From Acidilutibacter cellobiosedens (lineage in GTDB: Bacteria > Bacillota > Clostridia > Tissierellales > Acidilutibacteraceae): a stretch of 64,000 nucleotides of DNA. Location: assembly GCF_004103715.1 (NCBI RefSeq), contig NZ_CP035282.1, positions 2,346,673 through 2,410,672 on the forward strand, given 5' to 3'. Under the pieces are notes generated by a model. The model was not told where the DNA came from. It searched no databases and was given only the letters and a program-made list of their open reading frames with translations. The position numbers and the translations under genes are program-made. Of the stretch, positions 16,197 through 26,313 are shown piece by piece (the first letter of the stretch is position 1; every line of letters starts with the position of its first letter).

Positions 16197-18281
16197 TTAC
16201 TCCGCTCCTTTAATATCCTTTAATTTTATATCGGGATATTCTATCCTGTCATGAAAAATTCCCAAAAGTATGTTACAAAAAGTATTAGTAATCGTGTTTA
16301 GATCCTTAAATGTCAAATCACATTCTCTTAACTGCCCATCATCTAATTTCCCTTTTACTATATTTCTCACCATCTCTTCAATTTTTCCTTTATTAGGTTC
16401 CTTTAAGGATCTTACGGCAGCCTCGCAGGAGTCAGCCAGCATCACAATGGCAGCTTCTTTAGTCTGGGGTTTCGGTCCCTTATACCTAAAATCCTGAACC
16501 TTTATATTCTTAGGGTCTCCTTCTTTTAATGCCTTATAATAAAAATATGCTACTATAGTATCTCCATGATGCTGAAGTATAATATCCTTTATTTCCTTAG
16601 GAATATTATATTTTTCAGCTAAGGCAAGACCGTCCTTCGTATGGTTCGTTATTATCATGGTACTCAATGTGGGATTCAGTTTATCATGGGGATTATCCAT
16701 CCCTATTTGATTCTCCTTAAAAAAATAAGGCCTTTTAAGTTTTCCCACATCATGATAATAAGCTCCTACTTTTGCTAACAATCCATTTGCTCCTATAGCT
16801 TCCGCAGCCCCTTCGCTTAAATTGCCAACCACTATGCTATGATGATAAGTCCCAGGTGCTTCCATAAGAAGCCTTTTCAATAAAGGCTGATTTAAATTTA
16901 AAAGTTCCAATAGTTTAAGAGGTGTCAATATCTTAAATACATTTTCCCATATGGGCAAAGTTCCGATCGTAAGTATCGCGCAAAGAATCCCATTTAAAAG
17001 CCCATAGCCGCATCTTATAATAATATCTATAACTTCAACTTTCTTAATCAAGGAAAAGGATACAATTGCTAATATATTAACTACACCTATTATCAATCCG
17101 CTTAAAAATATATTATATCTTTGAGCAGGTTTCATGGCGCTGAATGCTCCCACACTTCCCCCAATCATAAACATAAACATTATGCTTTCATCAGTTCCCA
17201 TTACTAACCCGATAAGAAAGGAAAGAAGCAAATTAACTATTAAGGCCAACCTGGAGTTTATAACTATTGATATAAGCATAGCGGCAGTGGCCACCGGCAT
17301 AATATAATGGGAGATATTGTTGACTCCCGTTGAGATTATTACTGTTAATATTATTATTAATATTAAAATAAACCCCTTGGAAGTATTCAACACATCTTTG
17401 TCAAAATAATAAAGGTATATGCCAATTATTCCTTCCATAAGAAGAATTAAAAGCAAAGTTCCTATTATAGTACTAACCTGGAAGTTCCCTTCTTCTTTCA
17501 AAAGGTCTGCCTCTTTAATTACATTATAGGCATTTTGACTTACTTTTTCTCCTTTTCTGACTATTATCTGCCCTTCTTTAACTATTATAGGCTCTATTTT
17601 TTCAGCCTCTTCAGCTTTTGCCTTCTGAGTTTCTTCGGCATCCAAATATTTGTTAGGTTTCATTGTGTTATTTACAATAGCTATCCCCAGATTCATCTCA
17701 TCTGTTCCCATATCCAAAGATTTAAATACATCAATTACATTTTGCTTTTCATAATCCAATGCATCTTCTTTTACTCCAAGACTCATTATCTGATTGATTA
17801 TATCATAAATATTATTTTCCAAAGAATTTAATGTCTTATTATCCATCCTGACTGCTGTTAAATATTCTCTCTGAGACAATTCTATATTTCCTTGATCTTT
17901 CACTAAATTTGCTTTCTTGCTTACACTTATATTCTCATAGGACTTAACATCCCTTATAATATTAAAAAAATCTTGTATATCACTTTTCATCTTCATCTGA
18001 ACTGACGGATTGACTCTGTATACGGGCTCTACGTTGTCCGAAGCTTCCTTCTTCAGCCTTTCCGTAGTAAGCTCGTCTACAACATCCTTAGGAGATCTAA
18101 TATCATAAGGGGCTGCATCCCCTATAGAAATATTTAATTTTTGGGGTTCTATTTTCCCTATAATTATTAAAAGCATTGGAAAAGTAAATACCATTAGCAA
18201 TATAATATATGTGATTTTACTACTCTTTAGTGTATTACAAAATATATTTCTTATCGAAATTTTTATGTTTTTCTTTTCCAT
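16197..18281 (-). CDS. pgpH: 7TM-HD family phosphohydrolase (PgpH type)
   Basis: A 694-residue membrane protein: one N-terminal helix, a large extracytoplasmic 7TMR-HD domain (about residues 55-265), seven helices (about 270-455), then a cytoplasmic HD domain with HHSIVVGNL, YYHDVGKL and QHHGDT. Family members hydrolyse c-di-AMP (PgpH of Listeria), so a role in osmotic and potassium control by c-di-AMP is likely. GGGAGGT precedes the ATG. It is followed without a gap by ybeY. Confidence 0.93.
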   Translation of the reverse strand: MEKKNIKISIRNIFCNTLKSSKITYIILLMVFTFPMLLIIIGKIEPQKLNISIGDAAPYDIRSPKDVVDELTTERLKKEASDNVEPVYRVNPSVQMKMKSDIQDFFNIIRDVKSYENISVSKKANLVKDQGNIELSQREYLTAVRMDNKTLNSLENNIYDIINQIMSLGVKEDALDYEKQNVIDVFKSLDMGTDEMNLGIAIVNNTMKPNKYLDAEETQKAKAEEAEKIEPIIVKEGQIIVRKGEKVSQNAYNVIKEADLLKEEGNFQVSTIIGTLLLILLMEGIIGIYLYYFDKDVLNTSKGFILILIIILTVIISTGVNNISHYIMPVATAAMLISIVINSRLALIVNLLLSFLIGLVMGTDESIMFMFMIGGSVGAFSAMKPAQRYNIFLSGLIIGVVNILAIVSFSLIKKVEVIDIIIRCGYGLLNGILCAILTIGTLPIWENVFKILTPLKLLELLNLNQPLLKRLLMEAPGTYHHSIVVGNLSEGAAEAIGANGLLAKVGAYYHDVGKLKRPYFFKENQIGMDNPHDKLNPTLSTMIITNHTKDGLALAEKYNIPKEIKDIILQHHGDTIVAYFYYKALKEGDPKNIKVQDFRYKGPKPQTKEAAIVMLADSCEAAVRSLKEPNKGKIEEMVRNIVKGKLDDGQLRECDLTFKDLNTITNTFCNILLGIFHDRIEYPDIKLKDIKGAE

Positions 18282-18302
18282 TGGGATACCTCCCTGTTGA
18301 CC

Positions 18303-19274
18303 TTAGTTCTCACTCTTATCAAATTTTTCATAGGCAGATATAATTTTTTGAACTAAAGGATGGCGTACAATATCATTTTTACCGAGATAAACAAACTCCA
18401 ATCCTTTAATGTCGGTCAGTATCTTAGATGCTATCTTTAATCCGGAAGATTTCCCTTTTGGAAGATCTATCTGAGTAATATCTCCCGTGATTATCGCTTT
18501 TGACCCAAATCCCAATCTTGTTAAGAACATCTTCATCTGTTCATTTGTAGTATTCTGAGCTTCATCTAATATCACATAAGCAGAATCAAGAGTTCTTCCT
18601 CTCATATAAGCTAAAGGTGCCACTTCTATAAGGCCTTTTTCCACAAACTTACCGTATGTTTCAAATCCCAGAATATCAAATAATGCATCATATATAGGCC
18701 TTAGATAAGGATCAACTTTCTCCTGTAAATCTCCCGGCAAAAATCCCAGGCTCTCTCCTGCTTCCACCGCCGGCCTTGTAAGGACTATCCTGTTAACTTC
18801 CCCATTCTTAAAAGCATTAACGGCTGTTGCCATGGCCAAATATGTTTTACCCGTACCTGCCGGGCCTATGCCAAATACAATATCATTTTTTCTTATAGAA
18901 TCGATATATTTTTTCTGCCCTAAAGTTTTAGGCCTTATACTCTTGCCCTGAGCTGTAACACAAATAATATCATCTAACAATTCTTGTATTTTATCTTCAT
19001 TTCCTTCGTATACCAATTGCATGGCATAAGATAACTCTTGATTGGAAATCTTTCCTTGTTTTTTTAACATCTCGACTAATTTAAACAGCAATTTTTCGGT
19101 AAGATCAACTGAAATTTTTTCTCCGATTATTTTCAGTTGCCCTTCTCTTAATAAAATCTCTACATTATATTCCTTTTCAATAACTTTAATATTTTCATCA
19201 AACTTTCCGAACAACTCTGGAATAAGAGAATTATTATCTATCGCCAAGCTCTTTTCAACAATTTCTTTGTTCAA
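18303..19274 (-). CDS. phoH: PhoH family P-loop ATPase
   Basis: A 323-residue PhoH/YbeZ-type ATPase with Walker A GPAGTGKTYLA near residue 140 and Walker B VILDEAQNT. An N-terminal KH-like region precedes them. The family is associated with RNA metabolism and is usually co-transcribed with ybeY, as here with only pgpH between. The start is TTG behind GGGAGGG. Confidence 0.94.
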   Translation of the reverse strand: MNKEIVEKSLAIDNNSLIPELFGKFDENIKVIEKEYNVEILLREGQLKIIGEKISVDLTEKLLFKLVEMLKKQGKISNQELSYAMQLVYEGNEDKIQELLDDIICVTAQGKSIRPKTLGQKKYIDSIRKNDIVFGIGPAGTGKTYLAMATAVNAFKNGEVNRIVLTRPAVEAGESLGFLPGDLQEKVDPYLRPIYDALFDILGFETYGKFVEKGLIEVAPLAYMRGRTLDSAYVILDEAQNTTNEQMKMFLTRLGFGSKAIITGDITQIDLPKGKSSGLKIASKILTDIKGLEFVYLGKNDIVRHPLVQKIISAYEKFDKSEN

Positions 19275-19286
19275 ATCTTACCCTCC

Positions 19287-20474
19287 CTAGTAAGTTATAA
19301 TTTGTTTTTTACCAATATTTTCCATTACCTCTATTATGACTATGGTTGTAAGTTTATCCTCGTTTTCAATATATTTTACATCTTTTGAGACTATTTTTGA
19401 ATCCTCAGGCAAAACTTTATTTATTTCCTTTACAGCCAATACTTGACAGGATTCTTTTAAGGAATCTACATTTTGTTTGACTTTTTTAATTTCTACTTCC
19501 TTATATTTATGAGTAATAATCGATATAGGAAAATTGAAAGGCTCTATAGTAAAAACATTGTTTTCTTCCACTTCTTCTATATATTCCTTAAAAGGAATAT
19601 CAGCCGAGCCAAATTTAATTATCTTTTTGCCAAATTTATATTCTCTATGTTCATAGGAATTGCCCGTTTCTTCCTTAATTGACTTTTCTATAGGTTCTTC
19701 TACGGTATGAGTATACCGTGTAACTGCATATACTTCTCCTTCCGCATGAACAAGCATTTCTCCTTCAAATCTATCATTTTTTATTATTCCTGTTATTAAA
19801 ATTTGTCCCTTATTTACCACATCCCCTTCCTTGACTACGCTTTTGCCATTTTTTGCAATTACCTTTTTTATTATTCCTTTCTTATCAGCCACAATATTGC
19901 ATGGTGTATCGTCGCTTATGTTTTCTGGTGGAATATCTTGTTCCTTCACCTCAACAATCAGCTTTGTTCCTTCTATATCTATTGAAACAAAAGAAAATGT
20001 ATTAATCTTTTCCAAAAGAACATTCTTTGCGTTATCCTCATCTATCTTATATCTTAAAACCCCTTCATATATATTTTCTTCCTTAAGTATATTTTTAATT
20101 TTCGTGTCATCAATTTTTTCATTCCCTAAAATTTCAATTTCCCATATAAAGGAGGTTAAAAAAAATATAATTCCTAAAAATATTATAAATCCTATTCCCA
20201 GCATCTTCCTCTTTTTCATTTTACCCATTAAAAAAGGTAATCCTCTTTTTTCATAGGCATATACTTTGCATTTCACTTTTCTTACAATATTTCTTAAGGA
20301 CTTAAAACCTTCTATGCTTACCTTCGCTTCTACTATTGTATAATCAATTCTTCTTATATCCCAAATATATATGTTTTCTTGAGCGACCAAGTTCAGAAAC
20401 TTCTCTAATGTCAACCCTTCAATTCTAATAATAACATATCCTCTTAAATAATTCCATATCTTAATAGCTAACAT
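19287..20474 (-). CDS. yqfD: Sporulation protein YqfD
   Basis: A 395-residue protein of the YqfD family. There is one membrane helix around residues 90-112 (MLGIGFIIFLGIIFFLTSF), a POTRA/FtsQ-like segment after it (EILGNEKI...) and a beta-rich C-terminal half. The gene is expressed in the mother cell in Bacillus and its partner YqfC lies directly upstream. It indicates a spore former. GGGGTG precedes the ATG. Confidence 0.9.
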   Translation of the reverse strand: MLAIKIWNYLRGYVIIRIEGLTLEKFLNLVAQENIYIWDIRRIDYTIVEAKVSIEGFKSLRNIVRKVKCKVYAYEKRGLPFLMGKMKKRKMLGIGFIIFLGIIFFLTSFIWEIEILGNEKIDDTKIKNILKEENIYEGVLRYKIDEDNAKNVLLEKINTFSFVSIDIEGTKLIVEVKEQDIPPENISDDTPCNIVADKKGIIKKVIAKNGKSVVKEGDVVNKGQILITGIIKNDRFEGEMLVHAEGEVYAVTRYTHTVEEPIEKSIKEETGNSYEHREYKFGKKIIKFGSADIPFKEYIEEVEENNVFTIEPFNFPISIITHKYKEVEIKKVKQNVDSLKESCQVLAVKEINKVLPEDSKIVSKDVKYIENEDKLTTIVIIEVMENIGKKQIITY

Positions 20475-20484
20475 GCCCGCACCC

Positions 20485-20763
20485 CTAACTTAAAAATTCT
20501 ATATTGTCAATTAATCCTGTCACTATTATTTCTTCTGTCAATATAGTCTTTATTACCAATTCTTCTCCTGTAATTTTAACTACTCCGCTGTTTGTATTAA
20601 TCCTTATAACGTTTTGAGTGTATTCCACTATCCCTTTATGATTTAACAGGGATAATTCTATATTTCCTATAACTGTAATCTTGGGAAGATCCATGACGAT
20701 ATCTTTCGGTAGTTCCAGTGCTTCGGACATGTTAAGCTTCATATCTTTAATCTTTTCTTTCAT
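20485..20763 (-). CDS. yqfC: Sporulation protein YqfC
   Basis: A 92-residue YabP/YqfC-family protein of short beta strands. YabP family members act in spore coat or cortex assembly. It has a strong GGAGGG ribosome binding site, ends 10 bases before yqfD, and is separated from the upstream gene by a terminator, so yqfC probably begins a new transcription unit. Confidence 0.9.
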   Translation of the reverse strand: MKEKIKDMKLNMSEALELPKDIVMDLPKITVIGNIELSLLNHKGIVEYTQNVIRINTNSGVVKITGEELVIKTILTEEIIVTGLIDNIEFLS

Positions 20764-20824
20764 TTTTTTAAACCCTCCTCCATACTAAAATTTATGCTCT
20801 ATTTTTTAAAGGTATTACACAAAA

Positions 20825-20876
20825 GAAGAGCAGCCTCAGAAGAGAATTCAGATTCTCTTCTAAGACTGCTCTTTGT
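20825..20876 (-). terminator. Intrinsic terminator upstream of yqfC
   Basis: On the minus strand AGAGCAG and AGAAGAGAAT pair with ATTCTCTTCT and CTGCTCT, interrupted by a small mismatch, then TCTTTTG. It closes the nfeD-floA unit. Confidence 0.8.
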
Positions 20877-21274
20877 TATCTCAAACTTTTAGGTTTAGAT
20901 AAAATCTCCGAAAATATAATTCCCCGGATGACATCTTCCTTAAAATTTCTCCTGCTTAACTTTTCAGTTTTTGTTTCTATTTTAGGTTTTTTCTCTTCCT
21001 GTTGCATAACTTCCGCATTTTCGGATTTCTCTATTTCAACCGTACTTTGAGTATACTCTTCTATATCGTTACTTTGAAATTCTTCTTCCTCTTCCACATT
21101 TTCCACACTTTTTTGATAATTATCAGTTTCTTTCTTATAAACCTGGTTAGGTATTCTTTTCCTTCTTTGACGATCTAATCTTTCCCTATCGATTTTTTGC
21201 TTTTCCTGTGAACTCTTTAGCAATGCGGGAATTATAAAAATAAAAAATGCAAATATCAATGCTTCAAATCCCAT
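20876..21274 (-). CDS. Small membrane-anchored acidic protein of unknown function
   Basis: A 132-residue protein with one N-terminal membrane helix (residues 3-18) followed by a basic stretch (RERLDRQRRKRIP) and a long low-complexity Glu-rich tail ending in a conserved-looking basic end (EDVIRGIIFSEILSKPKSLR). I do not recognise a family. It sits 11 bases after floA and before yqfC, roughly where Bacillus has the unrelated yqfB. Co-transcription with nfeD-floA suggests a membrane-domain role; this is inference. Confidence 0.7.
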   Translation of the reverse strand: MGFEALIFAFFIFIIPALLKSSQEKQKIDRERLDRQRRKRIPNQVYKKETDNYQKSVENVEEEEEFQSNDIEEYTQSTVEIEKSENAEVMQQEEKKPKIETKTEKLSRRNFKEDVIRGIIFSEILSKPKSLR

Positions 21275-21285
21275 TTGCTCACATC

Positions 21286-22272
21286 CTATTCGTTGGAAGG
21301 TTTATCTTCCGTTTGAATTTTTGATATGGCGTTTCTCATTTCCGTATCTGCCAATATATTTTTCATATTATAATAATCCATCACACCTAATTTGCCTTCT
21401 TTTAATGCATTGGCAAGAGCCAAAGGTACTTCCGCTTCCGATTCCACTACCTTTGCTTTCATTGACTGAACTTCGGCCTTCATTTCCTGTTCTCTTGCAA
21501 CGGCCATTGCTCTTCTCTCTTCTGCCTTAGCCTGAGCTATTCTCTTGTCTGCTTCAGCTTGATCTGTCTGCAACTTGGCACCTATATTTCTTCCTATATC
21601 CACATCTGCAATATCAATGGAAAGTATCTCAAAAGCAGTACCTGAATCCAACCCTTTCTCAAGAACAGTTTGAGATATGCTATCAGGATTTTCCAGTACA
21701 TCTTTATGAGAAACAGAACTGCCAACCGTAGTAACTATTCCTTCTCCAACTCTGGCAATTATCGTCTCCTCACCTGATCCTCCTACCAATCTTTCAATAT
21801 TAGCCCTAACCGTGACTCTTGCTTTTACCATTACTTCTATTCCATCCTTAGCCACCGCCGAAATTTGAGGAGTTTCTATTACCTTGGGATTTACGCTTAC
21901 CTGTACGGCTTCCAATACATTTCTTCCCGCAAGGTCTATTGCCGCCCCTCTTTCAAATCCAAGAGCTATATTTGCCCTCTCTGCTGCTATTAACGCATCT
22001 ATTAAGGTATTCACGTTACCTCCCGCAAGATAATGAGCTTCCAATTGATCCGCTCCTAAATTTAATCCTGCCTTCGTAGCCTTTATAAGAGGATTTACTA
22101 TTCTGGAAGGCACTACTCTCCTCAACTTCATTCCTATAAGAGTTCCCATACTTATCTTAACTCCGGAAAAATAGGCTGTTATCCACAATCCAACAGGTAT
22201 AAAAGTAAAAAACAAAATAACAAAAAGAATAATAATAATCGCTATACTTAACGTAACAACAAATCCTGACAT
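21286..22272 (-). CDS. floA: Flotillin-like protein FloA
   Basis: A 328-residue flotillin-like scaffold (YqfA). It has an N-terminal membrane-inserted hairpin (residues 5-35), an SPFH-like domain with [13 protein letters not shown] and [28 protein letters not shown]-type strands, and a C-terminal coiled coil rich in Ala/Glu ([15 protein letters not shown]). The family organises functional membrane microdomains. It is translationally close to nfeD (1-base gap), the standard NfeD-FloA pair. Confidence 0.95.
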   Translation of the reverse strand: MSGFVVTLSIAIIIILFVILFFTFIPVGLWITAYFSGVKISMGTLIGMKLRRVVPSRIVNPLIKATKAGLNLGADQLEAHYLAGGNVNTLIDALIAAERANIALGFERGAAIDLAGRNVLEAVQVSVNPKVIETPQISAVAKDGIEVMVKARVTVRANIERLVGGSGEETIIARVGEGIVTTVGSSVSHKDVLENPDSISQTVLEKGLDSGTAFEILSIDIADVDIGRNIGAKLQTDQAEADKRIAQAKAEERRAMAVAREQEMKAEVQSMKAKVVESEAEVPLALANALKEGKLGVMDYYNMKNILADTEMRNAISKIQTEDKPSNE

Positions 22273-22273
22273 A

Positions 22274-23017
22274 TTACAACCTCCTCACAAATATTTTAGA
22301 GCCTTCTACTTTGTATATCTTCACTTGAGCTCCTCTATCAATATAGTTTCCTTCTGAAAGAGCATCTATTCTTGTTCCATCAATTTCAATTATTCCAGAT
22401 GGACGAAGATCCGTAATTGCCACTCCTTCTTTATCTAAAAGTTGTTCCTGCAAAGATGAACTGTTATATCCTTTTTCTTTCGTAAATTTAGTCTCAAGCA
22501 CTATTTTATTAAATAAAGGGCTTTTGTATCCTATTTTAATAAATACTACGGCGACTACGACCGTAACCATTAAAGCTACACTTAAACTCATTACAGCACT
22601 GGAAATATCTCCGGTAGCCATAATTATCCCTACTGCCAACATAATTATTCCACTGATTCCCGGCAATCCAAACCCCGGAACCATTGCTTCAACAACAAGA
22701 AGAATAAGACCTATTATAAAAAAAAGTAAACTTGCCCAATGGGAATTTCCGGCAATAATATTGCCTCCAAAAAATAATCCGAAAAAAACAATGGAAATAA
22801 CTCCTCCAATTCCAAACCCCGGAGTAAATATTTCTATAACCATTCCTACAAATCCCAATGTTAAAAATAATGTACTTATAAACGGATTAGAAATAATTGA
22901 AGCAAGTTTATCTCTGAATCCTTCATTAACATTTGTTGAATATCCTTCACCATAAACAAAAGAACTTATTATCAATAATGCCATAATTATAAAAAATATC
23001 ATCTTCCATTTTTTCAA
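22274..23017 (-). CDS. NfeD-like membrane protein
   Basis: A 247-residue NfeD-family protein that lacks the protease domain of longer members. It has a signal peptide or first helix (to about residue 22), four more membrane helices (about 45-165) and a C-terminal OB-fold ([18 protein letters not shown] to the end). It pairs with the flotillin encoded directly downstream. The start is TTG after GGAGGTGATAAA. Confidence 0.9.
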   Translation of the reverse strand: MKKWKMIFFIIMALLIISSFVYGEGYSTNVNEGFRDKLASIISNPFISTLFLTLGFVGMVIEIFTPGFGIGGVISIVFFGLFFGGNIIAGNSHWASLLFFIIGLILLVVEAMVPGFGLPGISGIIMLAVGIIMATGDISSAVMSLSVALMVTVVVAVVFIKIGYKSPLFNKIVLETKFTKEKGYNSSSLQEQLLDKEGVAITDLRPSGIIEIDGTRIDALSEGNYIDRGAQVKIYKVEGSKIFVRRL

Positions 23018-23098
23018 TTTATCACCTCCAGTTATTTATATTATATTATTACCCAAACAAAATACAATAAAAATATTAAATTTTATCTGAGCATAAAT

Positions 23099-23121
23099 AA
23101 ACCCAGGTAAAACCTGGGTTA
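23099..23121 (-). terminator. Intrinsic terminator of yqeY
   Basis: AACCCAGGT/ACCTGGGTT with a 3-base loop, followed by TATTT on the minus strand. It overlaps the yqeY stop codon. Confidence 0.75.
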
Positions 23122-23562
23122 TTCCAAATATTTCTTACATATTCTATTTACTTCTTTTCCGTCAGCCTTACCCTTTATCTTAGGCATTACCGACTTCATC
23201 ACCTTCCCAATATCTTTTATGGATTTTGCTTCAACTTCATCTATAGTTTGTTTAACAACTTTTTCTAATTCCTCTTCCGTCAATTGAGCAGGCAAATATT
23301 TCAAAAGAATATTCATTTCTTTTTCTGTAAGATCAACTAAATCTTGCCTTTTACCTCTTTGAAACTCTTCTATAGCTTCCTTTTTTTCTTTCAACTGCTT
23401 CGATATTATATCTATTATATCTTCATCTTTCAATTGGATTCTCTCATCTACTTCTCTTTGCTTAACAGCTGCCCTAATCATAGTAATGGTATTTTTTCTT
23501 ACAACATCTCTATTTCTCATGGAATCTTTAAAGTCTTCCATAAGTTTTTCTTTTAATGACAA
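23119..23562 (-). CDS. yqeY: GatB/YqeY domain-containing protein
   Basis: A 147-residue YqeY-type protein made only of the helical tail domain related to that of GatB. The family is thought to bind tRNA or act in transamidation, without proof. It starts with TTG behind GAGGGTG and follows rpsU by 12 bases, matching rpsU-yqeY in Bacillus. Confidence 0.93.
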   Translation of the reverse strand: MSLKEKLMEDFKDSMRNRDVVRKNTITMIRAAVKQREVDERIQLKDEDIIDIISKQLKEKKEAIEEFQRGKRQDLVDLTEKEMNILLKYLPAQLTEEELEKVVKQTIDEVEAKSIKDIGKVMKSVMPKIKGKADGKEVNRICKKYLE

Positions 23563-23574
23563 AATATCACCCTC

Positions 23575-23757
23575 TTAAAATCTACCCCTATTCTTCTTTC
23601 TAGCCGCTTCTGATTTTTTCTTACGTCTTACACTTGGTTTTTCATAGTGTTCTCTTTTTCTGTATTCAGCTAAAACGCCAGAACGGGCACATTGCCTTTT
23701 AAACCTTTTTAGGGCATTATCTAATGATTCATTTTCTCCTACTCTTATCTCTGCCAT
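23575..23757 (-). CDS. rpsU: 30S ribosomal protein bS21
   Basis: A 60-residue bS21 with the typical [17 protein letters not shown] start and a very basic C-terminus ([16 protein letters not shown]). It binds near the 3' end of 16S rRNA in the 30S subunit. GGGAGGG precedes the ATG. The upstream hairpin at 23791-23813 may separate it from hinT. Confidence 0.97.
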   Translation of the reverse strand: MAEIRVGENESLDNALKRFKRQCARSGVLAEYRKREHYEKPSVRRKKKSEAARKKNRGRF

Positions 23758-23790
23758 TTACTTTTCCCTCCCCTCTGCTACACCAAGAGT

Positions 23791-23813
23791 GCTTATACTT
23801 TATAAGTATAAGC
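23791..23813 (-). terminator. Hairpin between hinT and rpsU
   Basis: A perfect 10-bp inverted repeat (GCTTATACTT and its complement) with a short TAT loop. It has no T-run, so it could be a processing or attenuation structure in the rpsU 5' region. Confidence 0.4.
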
Positions 23814-23867
23814 GGAATTCGGCACTAATATATTATACATTATTCTTAATACTTCTGCAACAATATT

Positions 23868-24212
23868 TTAGCCCGGAGGCCATAACATTTCTCTGCCTCC
23901 TAATACATGAAAATGAAGATGATCGACACTCTGACCTCCAAATTCTCCGCAATTATTAACTATTCTGTATCCTTTTTCATCCAATAATTTTTCATGAGCA
24001 ATTTTTTTAATAACAAGAAAAATGTGACTTATTATGGATATATTTTCTTCATTTATATCTTTAATTGAAGAAATATGTTCTTTAGGAATAACTAAAAAGT
24101 GTACAGGAGATTGTGGGTTTAAATCATTAAAAGCCACTACTTTATCATCTTCATATATAATATCCGAAGGAACTTCTCCACTCGCTATTTTACAAAATAT
24201 ACAGTTTTTCAC
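23868..24212 (-). CDS. hinT: HIT-family nucleotide hydrolase (HinT type)
   Basis: A 114-residue histidine-triad protein. CIFCKIASGEVPS at the N-terminus, and the HxHxH triad in DHLHFHVLGG near the C-terminus, hydrolyse purine nucleoside phosphoramidates. I prefer the GTG at 24212, 8 bases after GGGGAGG; the GTG three codons upstream is part of that Shine-Dalgarno sequence. The CxxC at the start suggests zinc binding, as in many HinT proteins. Confidence 0.93.
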   Translation of the reverse strand: MKNCIFCKIASGEVPSDIIYEDDKVVAFNDLNPQSPVHFLVIPKEHISSIKDINEENISIISHIFLVIKKIAHEKLLDEKGYRIVNNCGEFGGQSVDHLHFHVLGGREMLWPPG

Positions 24213-24263
24213 CCCGTTCACCTCCCCTAAAAAATTGAATAATAATTATATTCTACATTCAGC

Positions 24264-25571
24264 TTAAAATTCCTCTATTTCTCCAATTAATTTTTCTCCG
24301 GCCAATTTAATTATTTTAGTTGAAACGATTTTTCCTTTTAAGCTTTTTCTATTTTTTGATATAACCCTCATATAGTTTGTCGTATAGCCTTCAACATAGC
24401 CCTTTTTATCCTTAGCATCCTCCTCATAAAGGACAGGCATGGACTTTCCAATAAATTTTTCTTCAAAATCTTCTCTCATTTCATTTCCTATTTTAATGAG
24501 TATCTCGCTTCTCTCGTGTTTAACATAGCCGTCAATTTGGCTTTTAAATTTACTTGCGGGAGTTCCTTCTCTCTGAGAATACTTAAACACGTGGATTCTT
24601 GAAAACCCGATTTTCCGAACAAAATTACAGGTTTCTTTGAATTCCTCTTCCGTTTCTCCGGGAAATCCCACTATTATATCGGTAGTTATCCCTACATCCT
24701 TCATATAATATCTAATGATATTAACTATTTTTTTATACTGTTCTACACTATATTTTCTATTCATCCTTTTCAGCACCGAATCACTTCCGCTTTGAAGAGA
24801 AATATGAAAATGATTACAGATTTTTTTCATTGAAGAAACTTTATTCATAAACTTCTCATCCACTAAAGTAGGCTCCAAAGAGCCTAATCTTATTCTTTCT
24901 ATGCCTTCAATCTGATCTAATTCTTCCAATACATTTAATAAATCAACATCTTTCAAATCCTTACCATAACTCGCTATATGGATTCCCGTAAGGATAATTT
25001 CCTTAAATCCCTTATCTCTAAGCCTTTCCGCTTCTTTTAATATACTCTCTAAGGATCTGCTCCTTACAGGCCCTCTTGCATAAGGAATAATACAATAACT
25101 GCAGTACTGGTTACAACCATCCTGAATCTTAATATATGCTCTTGTCCTAAGCTTAACTTCGTCGATATTTAAATCTTCAAATTTTCTAAAATTTTTTATA
25201 TCTCCCACTATATTTATCTTTTTTTTATTTTTCATGGCCTCTTCGCACAGATCCACCACTTTTTCCCTTCCTACAGTTCCTATTACTACATCTACATCTT
25301 TCATATTCTCTACTTCTCCCGGTGACATCTGAGCATAACAACCTACTACTGCTACTACCGAATTTTCATTGAGCTTTTTGGCCCTTCTTATAAACTGCCT
25401 GGATTTTCTGTCTCCCAAATTAGTAACAGTACAAGTGTTTATCACATATACTTCAGCTTCTTTTCCATTTTCAACAATATCATATCCCCTTTGCTGAAAA
25501 AGTTCCTCCATTGCCTCTGTTTCGTATTGATTTACTTTACAACCTAAAGTGAATATGGACACTCTCTTCAT
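24264..25571 (-). CDS. mtaB: tRNA (N6-threonylcarbamoyladenosine(37)-C2)-methylthiotransferase
   Basis: A 435-residue radical-SAM methylthiotransferase (YqeV) that converts t6A37 to ms2t6A. The N-terminal UPF0004 domain binds one Fe-S cluster (TLGCKVNQYETEAM). The radical-SAM motif is CNQYCSYCIIPYARGP, and a C-terminal TRAM domain follows. The ATG at 25571 follows AGGAGTGG; the frame is open 10 codons more into rsmE. Gene order prmA-rsmE-mtaB matches Bacillus yqeT-U-V. Confidence 0.95.
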   Translation of the reverse strand: MKRVSIFTLGCKVNQYETEAMEELFQQRGYDIVENGKEAEVYVINTCTVTNLGDRKSRQFIRRAKKLNENSVVAVVGCYAQMSPGEVENMKDVDVVIGTVGREKVVDLCEEAMKNKKKINIVGDIKNFRKFEDLNIDEVKLRTRAYIKIQDGCNQYCSYCIIPYARGPVRSRSLESILKEAERLRDKGFKEIILTGIHIASYGKDLKDVDLLNVLEELDQIEGIERIRLGSLEPTLVDEKFMNKVSSMKKICNHFHISLQSGSDSVLKRMNRKYSVEQYKKIVNIIRYYMKDVGITTDIIVGFPGETEEEFKETCNFVRKIGFSRIHVFKYSQREGTPASKFKSQIDGYVKHERSEILIKIGNEMREDFEEKFIGKSMPVLYEEDAKDKKGYVEGYTTNYMRVISKNRKSLKGKIVSTKIIKLAGEKLIGEIEEF

Positions 25572-25581
25572 ATAACCACTC

Positions 25582-26313
25582 CTATATATCTCCCAGCTCA
25601 TATAACAATATAGATGCTGCTACAATTCCTGCCGTTTCAGTTCTAAGTATTCTCGGCCCTAAAGTCACCGTATTGGCTCCAATCCCTCTTAAAGTCTCTA
25701 TCTCTTTCTGTGCAAATCCGCCTTCCGGTCCGATAATCAAATTAACCCTTCCATTTTTTATACTCTTTATTGCATCTCTAATTCTATTATTTTTTTCTTC
25801 TTCATAAGGAACTATGATATTTTCTCCCTTTATAAGTTCAATCATATCGTCAAATGAAATAATATCGTCAATCTTTGGGAATAAATCTCTTTTTGATTGT
25901 TGTGCAGCTTCTTTGGCAATCTTCGTCCATCTTGTTATTTTAGATTTCTCTTTGTTTTTATCCTTTACCTTAACTACTGTTCTCTCGGTCAAAAGAGGAA
26001 AGAACTCTTTTACTCCCAATTCTGTACATTTTTGAATTATAAAATCCATCTTTTCGCCTTTAGGTATGCCTTGATATAAAATAATATTAAAAGAAGGTTC
26101 TCCATTTCCTTTAAATATTTCCGCTATTTTTACCGTAACTAAATTTTTTTCGATCCGGAGTATCTTCCCTATATAAATAAATCCTTCGCATACCGCTTCT
26201 ATTTTATCTCCTGTTCTTAATCTAAGAACATCTCTTATATGTTTTACATCTTCTCCCTCAATATATAAAATATCCTTCGATACCTGTTCGTTTTTAATAA
26301 AAAATCTATTCAA
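25582..26313 (-). CDS. rsmE: 16S rRNA (uracil(1498)-N(3))-methyltransferase
   Basis: A 243-residue SPOUT-class RsmE with an N-terminal PUA-like domain and the SAM-binding trefoil knot (IIGPEGGFAQKEIE and LGPRILRTETA). It methylates U1498 at the decoding site of the 30S subunit. It overlaps prmA by 8 bases, suggesting coupled translation. Confidence 0.95.
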   Translation of the reverse strand: MNRFFIKNEQVSKDILYIEGEDVKHIRDVLRLRTGDKIEAVCEGFIYIGKILRIEKNLVTVKIAEIFKGNGEPSFNIILYQGIPKGEKMDFIIQKCTELGVKEFFPLLTERTVVKVKDKNKEKSKITRWTKIAKEAAQQSKRDLFPKIDDIISFDDMIELIKGENIIVPYEEEKNNRIRDAIKSIKNGRVNLIIGPEGGFAQKEIETLRGIGANTVTLGPRILRTETAGIVAASILLYELGDI